Assembly (NCBI GenBank): GCA_937138345.1
Contig: CAKZOW010000046.1
Coordinates: 1 to 52,183 of the forward strand
DNA length: 52,183 bases
Reading direction: 5' to 3'
Source of the DNA: an uncultured archaeon
GTDB taxonomy: Archaea; Nanobdellota; Nanobdellia; Woesearchaeales; UBA583
Within the stretch, counting starts at the first letter, position 1, and each line of letters begins with the position of its first letter. Of this stretch, positions 48,936-52,183 are shown one piece after another. The notes beneath the pieces were generated by a model. The model was not told the origin of the DNA, made no database searches, and was given only the letters and a program-made list of their open reading frames with translations. A program made the position numbers and the translations under genes.

Positions 48936-49424
48936 GTTAGGGTTTAATTCTGAGGGTGTTGATACTTCTCGATTATTTTTCTTATGATTATCATCTTTAC
49001 TAAAAGTTACCAAATTAGGTACTTTTAATCTTTTTTGAAATCTATTAAAATGTTCTTCTACATAATAAGAAGGATAAATATTTTGAAGTGTTTTTTGAAT
49101 TCTTGCAAGTTTTAACAATTTCAGTGCAGGAGTTTCATTTTCAATACATCTCTCTAAACTAGAAACTACTGCTTTATTTAAACAAGATTTGGTTATTTTT
49201 TTTGAAGCGAAATATCCTTGAGAGAGTTGTTTTGATAGTTGAGTAAAATAAGTATTAACTAATTCGTCATTTGTATCTAAAATATGAATTTGAGTTGTTC
49301 TTTGGGCTTTATCCATATTTGAGAAAACTTGAACTGGCTGAGATGTATTGAAATAAGGTATGGTATTAAATTTTTTTTGGTATTGTTCATAAGAATGAAC
49401 TTCTACTTCATATTGTGTATTCAT
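48912..49424 (-). CDS. Hypothetical protein
   Basis: 170-aa ORF, 3' ends overlap the 48363 gene by 24 bp. Confidence 0.5.
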   Translation of the reverse strand: MNTQYEVEVHSYEQYQKKFNTIPYFNTSQPVQVFSNMDKAQRTTQIHILDTNDELVNTYFTQLSKQLSQGYFASKKITKSCLNKAVVSSLERCIENETPALKLLKLARIQKTLQNIYPSYYVEEHFNRFQKRLKVPNLVTFSKDDNHKKNNREVSTPSELNPNLKFHLNS

Positions 49425-49528
49425 GATATAGATAGTGTTTTTTTATTTATAATTATTTTGTTTTATTTACTTTGGAGTGATTAAAGTAAAAATATTTATA
49501 AATACTCATCACCGAGTTCTTTTAGATA

Positions 49529-49855
49529 ATGGTAAAGATAATTTCAAATCATGAATATAATTCACTTCAAAAAATTAAATTAAGACTTGAAGTTGAAATA
49601 GAGAGAGCTAAAGAACAATTAGAAAAGGAAAAAGAAATCTATAAAATTACTCTTGAAGAAGACTATAAAGCTAAAAAATTAGCTTTAGATAGAGATTATA
49701 CTTCAAAAATGCATCAAATGCAATTAAAATGTAGAGAAGATATAAAAGCAATTAAAGAACAAGAAGCTAAAAAAAGAGAAACTATTGAAAAAGAATTAAC
49801 TAAAGTTTTAGTTGATGGTATTAAAAAACTAGATAAAAAATTATCTAAGAAGTAA
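49529..49855 (+). CDS. Highly charged coiled-coil protein
   Basis: 108-aa K/E-rich continuous helix. Confidence 0.65.
   Translation: MVKIISNHEYNSLQKIKLRLEVEIERAKEQLEKEKEIYKITLEEDYKAKKLALDRDYTSKMHQMQLKCREDIKAIKEQEAKKRETIEKELTKVLVDGIKKLDKKLSKK
49820..49855 (+). repeat. Direct repeat copy 1 = 3' end of coiled-coil gene
   Basis: attaaaaaactagataaaaaattatctaagaagtaa; one substitution and one 1-nt indel versus 51338-51372. Confidence 0.9.
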
Positions 49856-49880
49856 AAATAGTTAACTAATATTTTATATA

Positions 49881-50597
49881 TTAATGTTTTTTTGAATCAC
49901 TATAATGATGTACAATATCATTAAACCTATTTATCATTGGCAGGCCTATTGAGCTTTGTGAATTTGAATAATCATCAAGACATAATAGTTTATTTAATAA
50001 TTGAAAATTACTATGAATTATAGAATGAGGCATTTGAGTTAAAGATAACTTATTATTTCTCATTAATTTTGTATTATTTACTGCTTCTTCTTCTAAAGAC
50101 ATTTTTTGTTTTATTTTATCTTCTAATGTAAGATTAGAATCCATAAAATACTTTTCTACTGAACTTAAACCACATAGCGTAAAGTATGCATTATCATACA
50201 TTTCTTCTGAAGAAAAAGAATTTTTCTCAAAAATTTCTCCAATTATCGATTCTGATCCTCGTAGTTGATATGCAACTTCTCCTTCACAAACTCCTCTATA
50301 ATATGCATTCAGCACTGGATTATCAAATGATTTATATAACCCAATAAGAGAATTATTTAAATTAGTATCATCTCCATAAACAAATGCTAAAACTTCTCTT
50401 TTTGTAAGTACTGGATTATTGTCAAGAATTTGAGTTATTTGCTCAATATCTTCATTGCTTGCTTTTTTATCTAATAGATAGGCTATACATCCACTTTTAA
50501 AATCGCTTTTTTCCTTTACTCCCTCATAAGCAATTTTTGAACTACAAGTTAATCTCATTCCAATATTTTCTAATACTATATTATTTCTCTTCATCAT
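49881..50597 (-). CDS. Hypothetical protein (cassette gene 2)
   Basis: 238-aa ORF overlapping the upstream ORF by 17 bp. Confidence 0.6.
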   Translation of the reverse strand: MMKRNNIVLENIGMRLTCSSKIAYEGVKEKSDFKSGCIAYLLDKKASNEDIEQITQILDNNPVLTKREVLAFVYGDDTNLNNSLIGLYKSFDNPVLNAYYRGVCEGEVAYQLRGSESIIGEIFEKNSFSSEEMYDNAYFTLCGLSSVEKYFMDSNLTLEDKIKQKMSLEEEAVNNTKLMRNNKLSLTQMPHSIIHSNFQLLNKLLCLDDYSNSQSSIGLPMINRFNDIVHHYSDSKKH

Positions 50598-51297
50598 TGT
50601 CCTCCATTAAAGCATCTGTTACTGTTGCGTAAAATCTTTCTTTTATACTTTCTTCATTTACATCTTCAATAAATGATGTATCTACTAAAGTCATTATATC
50701 GTGTATGATATTTTCTCTTTCTTTAATTAACTGACTTGAATCGTATTTCTGGTGAAAACATCTAGGATCATCTGATTTAAATTCAAAAGCCATTGAAGTT
50801 AATTCTCCATAATTTAGAGGTAAATTATGATTTATTAAACGATTTTCAAGGTTTCTTACTTGTTTTAAAAATGATGAAAGATCTAACTGATTATAATTTG
50901 GAAAATTTCCTAATAAAGCATAAAATAGTGGGAAATCATGTTCTTGGTAACCCATTTCTAAAATACCAGATAATGATGAAGATAAAAGTGAGTTTGTTAT
51001 ACTTTGAGAGCTATCTTTTTTCTCTGACTCAAAATCTAAAAAAATTTCTGCTGTGAGATAATTTTTAAAAAATGTGTTCACTTCAGGATCTTTTGTTTCT
51101 GTAATATAAGGTAAAATGATAATTTTATTAGAATTAGGAATAGTCACATAGCTTGCTGGATTAATATCACCTGAAAAAATATCAAGATAATCATTAAAAT
51201 CTTCTTTAGTTAAACCATATCTGATAAATTTCCTCTTTAAAATTTTTTTAGGAGTTCTAGTAATTTTTAGAGGTAATATCTCATAATCAACTTTCAT
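50581..51297 (-). CDS. Hypothetical protein (cassette gene 1)
   Basis: 238-aa ORF, acidic C-terminus. Confidence 0.6.
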   Translation of the reverse strand: MKVDYEILPLKITRTPKKILKRKFIRYGLTKEDFNDYLDIFSGDINPASYVTIPNSNKIIILPYITETKDPEVNTFFKNYLTAEIFLDFESEKKDSSQSITNSLLSSSLSGILEMGYQEHDFPLFYALLGNFPNYNQLDLSSFLKQVRNLENRLINHNLPLNYGELTSMAFEFKSDDPRCFHQKYDSSQLIKERENIIHDIMTLVDTSFIEDVNEESIKERFYATVTDALMEDNDEEK

Positions 51298-51337
51298 TGT
51301 ATTTTATGGTACTTTGAATTTATAATTGTTTCTAATC

Positions 51338-51372
51338 ATTAAAAACTAGATAAAAAATTATCTAAAAAGTAA
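51338..51372 (+). repeat. Direct repeat copy 2 = displaced 3' end of coiled-coil gene
   Basis: attaaaaactagataaaaaattatctaaaaagtaa. Confidence 0.9.
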
Positions 51373-51378
51373 TTGAGA

Positions 51379-52164
51379 TTATTTTTTACCCATTAATTTT
51401 TTTGCAATTTTTGCAGATGCTGACATTGGAACTAATTTTGTGAGTAGTGCTCCAGCCTTATTTTGCATTCCTGCTACTACGTGGCTTTGTCTATTAACCA
51501 TAGCATCAAAACCAATTTGAGCTACTTCTTGAGCATCCATTACACCTGGTCCTGAAAATAGTGAAGACTTGTCCATTCCTGCAACTTTATCAAAATTTGT
51601 TTTTGTAGGTCCTGGACACAGAGTTGTAACTGAGACTCCTTTTGATTCAACTTCTTCGTGAAGTGCTTTTGAAAATGATAATACAAATGCTTTAGTTGCA
51701 GCATAGGTAGACATTTGAGGAATTGGTTGGAATGCAGCTGTTGATGCAACATTTAAGATTCTTCCTTTTCTTTTAATTACTTGGGGTAAAAATGTATGTG
51801 TTAGTTCAACTAATTTTGAACAATTAAGAGAGATCATTGAGAGTTCTTTTTCAAGAGGTAATTTTTCAAATAAACCACTTGTTCCAAATCCTGCATTATT
51901 AATTAAATTATTAATTATGAGTTTTTTTCTTTTTAATTTTGCTTCAATTGATGAAATAGATTTTTCTTCAAGTAAATCTTGATCAATAATATGGATTGTT
52001 GCTTTATATGTCGTCTCTAATTCTTTTTTGATTTTTTTTAATACATCTTTTGATCTTGCAACAAGTACTAAATCGTGATGTTCTTTTGCACAAATTTTTG
52101 CAAATTCAAGTCCAATTCCTGAACTTGCTCCTGTAATTAAAGTGAGTGGTCTTTTCTTTGCCAT
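51379..52164 (-). CDS. Short-chain dehydrogenase/reductase
   Basis: LITGASSGIGLEFAKI, INNAGFG, YAATKAFVLSFSKAL. Confidence 0.93.
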   Translation of the reverse strand: MAKKRPLTLITGASSGIGLEFAKICAKEHHDLVLVARSKDVLKKIKKELETTYKATIHIIDQDLLEEKSISSIEAKLKRKKLIINNLINNAGFGTSGLFEKLPLEKELSMISLNCSKLVELTHTFLPQVIKRKGRILNVASTAAFQPIPQMSTYAATKAFVLSFSKALHEEVESKGVSVTTLCPGPTKTNFDKVAGMDKSSLFSGPGVMDAQEVAQIGFDAMVNRQSHVVAGMQNKAGALLTKLVPMSASAKIAKKLMGKK

Positions 52165-52183
52165 AGTTTAATTATGAATTGAG

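Noticed and set aside
49856-51337. Recombinase within the two-gene cassette
   Set aside because: No tyrosine or serine recombinase, DDE or Cas1 motifs could be recognised in either ORF; mobility in trans remains only a hypothesis.

Overview
This is an AT-rich window that looks archaeal, probably DPANN/Woesearchaeota-like. The lineage is inferred from Kae1, Hef, archaeal-type pilin N-termini, a FlaI/FlaJ-like secretion pair and a tRNA-Lys(CUU) with no encoded CCA. The window also encodes a Na+/Ca2+ exchanger (partial), an ABC exporter, paired bPH2 proteins, a HemK-like methyltransferase fused to a COG2112-like kinase, UvrA, an HDOD-like plus EAL gene pair, a GH15-like glycosidase and several large parallel beta-helix surface proteins. 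A ~12 kb pilus/secretion-like operon (28.8-40.5 kb, minus strand) faces a divergent arm encoding a 1902-aa beta-helix protein. The most unusual signal is in the junctions. At least eight places have locus-specific direct repeats of ~16-83 bp, usually a duplicated gene end (tRNA-Lys 3' end, hef 3' end, ABC-ATPase 3' end, uvrA 3' end, a coiled-coil gene 3' end) or a duplicated intergenic segment. These bracket either short, often palindromic inserts (~65-104 bp) or gene cargo (an SBBP-repeat gene; a two-ORFan cassette). Two of the short inserts, next to hef and uvrA, share sequence with each other. This could be an undescribed small integrative element family using gene ends as target sites, or a scar of gene-end recombination. 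No recombinase was recognised in the window. A second notable feature is an EAL domain with apparently intact catalytic motifs in an archaeal context. All homology calls are by eye; no database search was possible.
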